A DNA stretch of 13,837 nucleotides from Treponema sp. (lineage in GTDB: Bacteria > Spirochaetota > Spirochaetia > Treponematales > Breznakiellaceae): positions 1 to 13,837 of the forward strand of contig JAISZE010000112.1 in assembly GCA_031269405.1 (NCBI GenBank). Direction: 5' to 3'. Below the pieces are notes generated by a model that saw only the letters and a list, made by a program, of their open reading frames with translations, searched no databases and was not told the DNA's origin. Both the position numbers and the translations under genes were made by a program. This document shows, piece after piece, positions 13,531-13,837 of this stretch (position 1 is the first letter of the stretch; every line of letters begins with the position of its first letter).

Positions 13531-13559
13531 TTACGTTTCCGGTAAATTCCCGTTATGAT
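13531..13559 (+). promoter_or_regulatory. proS: Candidate proS promoter, possibly giving a leaderless mRNA
   Basis: TATGAT (13554-13559, five of six -10 consensus bases) ends 6 bp before the proS ATG. A weak -35 (TTACGT, 13531-13536) lies 17 bp upstream. A start 7 nt after the -10 would be the A of the ATG itself, and no Shine-Dalgarno sequence precedes the ATG. Both observations fit a leaderless transcript, but the -35 is poor and the real start could lie elsewhere. Confidence 0.35.
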
Positions 13560-13565
13560 ACAACC

Positions 13566-13837
13566 ATGAAAATCTCCCGGACTTTTATTCCTACCCTGCG
13601 GGAAGTGCCCGCAGACGCGGTGATTGTAAGCCACCGCCTTATGTTCCGTTCCGGCATGATCCGGAAACTCGCCAACGGCCTCTTCGCCTACCTGCCCCTG
13701 GGGCTCAGATCCTTCAGGAAAGTGGAGCGGATCATCAGGGAAGAGATGGACGCCATAGGCTCCCTTGAGATAAAGCCGGCAGTGGTAATTCCGGGGGAGT
13801 TGTGGAAAGAATCGGGCAGATGGGAAAGCTCCGGAGA
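13566..13837 (+). CDS. proS: Prolyl-tRNA synthetase, N-terminal part (3' partial)
   Basis: The frame is open from ATG 13566 to the window end (about 90 residues). It begins [20 protein letters not shown] and continues [20 protein letters not shown], then [20 protein letters not shown], and ends [15 protein letters not shown]. This matches the N-terminus of bacterial-type ProS, where the sequence up to the ELW..SGR..  segment is class II motif 1 and its flanks. The enzyme charges tRNA-Pro with proline in the cytoplasm. The catalytic core, editing domain and anticodon-binding domain lie beyond the window. It is divergent from hemerythrin, with the mobile element between them. Confidence 0.93.
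   Translation, partial: MKISRTFIPTLREVPADAVIVSHRLMFRSGMIRKLANGLFAYLPLGLRSFRKVERIIREEMDAIGSLEIKPAVVIPGELWKESGRWESSG

Overview
The window looks like chromosomal DNA from a spirochaete of the Treponema type, possibly a gut or termite-associated lineage. This is judged from protein style: many periplasm-facing TPR proteins, a relaxed lipobox, the PFL/ACT pair, a metallophosphoesterase next to a ParB-like protein, and a cytosolic haemerythrin. G+C appears to be around 50%. The genus is an inference, because no rRNA or marker phylogeny was available. I saw no rRNA, tRNA, CRISPR array or intact transposase gene.

Layout. (1) 1-483: C-terminal nuclease end of an AddA/RecB-type helicase-nuclease, followed by a 10-bp hairpin shared with the convergent gene. 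(2) 690-2519 (-): a GH63/MGH1-like glycosidase with a perfect 9+9 palindrome in its leader. (3) 2520-3319: about 800 bp with no intact gene. It holds the palindrome, an orphan hairpin, a run of 21-bp tandem repeats, and two frameshifted coding fragments. One fragment ends in a WEN...AIIP tail. (4) 3320-3898 (+): a small orphan lipoprotein. (5) 9277 down to 3915 (-): a tightly packed five-gene operon, secreted TPR protein, membrane-anchored TPR protein, AI-2E-family permease, ACT-domain protein, PFL/UPF0210 protein. All junctions overlap or are at most 17 bp apart. (6) 9369-12872 (+): a divergent four-gene operon, membrane-anchored TPR protein, metallophosphoesterase, ParB/sulfiredoxin-like protein, M28-like metallopeptidase homologue. 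Its junctions overlap or are 6 bp apart. A 91-bp intergenic region with a 7+1+7 palindrome separates the two operons. (7) 12891-13304 (-): bacteriohemerythrin with all seven iron ligands and a TTGACA promoter. (8) 13381-13512: a 132-bp non-autonomous mobile element (MITE-like) with perfect 20-bp terminal inverted repeats and an 8-bp direct duplication. It lies between the hemerythrin promoter and proS. (9) 13566 to the end (+): 5' part of proS, possibly leaderless.

How the genes may work together. The minus operon is probably co-translated (GGAG-TAA-ATG and ATGA junctions). It links two TPR scaffolds at the cell surface with a permease and the conserved ACT/PFL pair, whose biochemical role is not established. 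The plus operon joins a TPR scaffold with three enzyme-like folds. Two of these have changes at expected metal-ligand positions: the metallophosphoesterase lacks the His of its DxH motif, and the M28 homologue has Asn where the last His ligand is expected. This four-gene unit is the best candidate in the window for an undescribed system. The mobile element and the two broken gene fragments show that the intergenic regions here have been remodelled.
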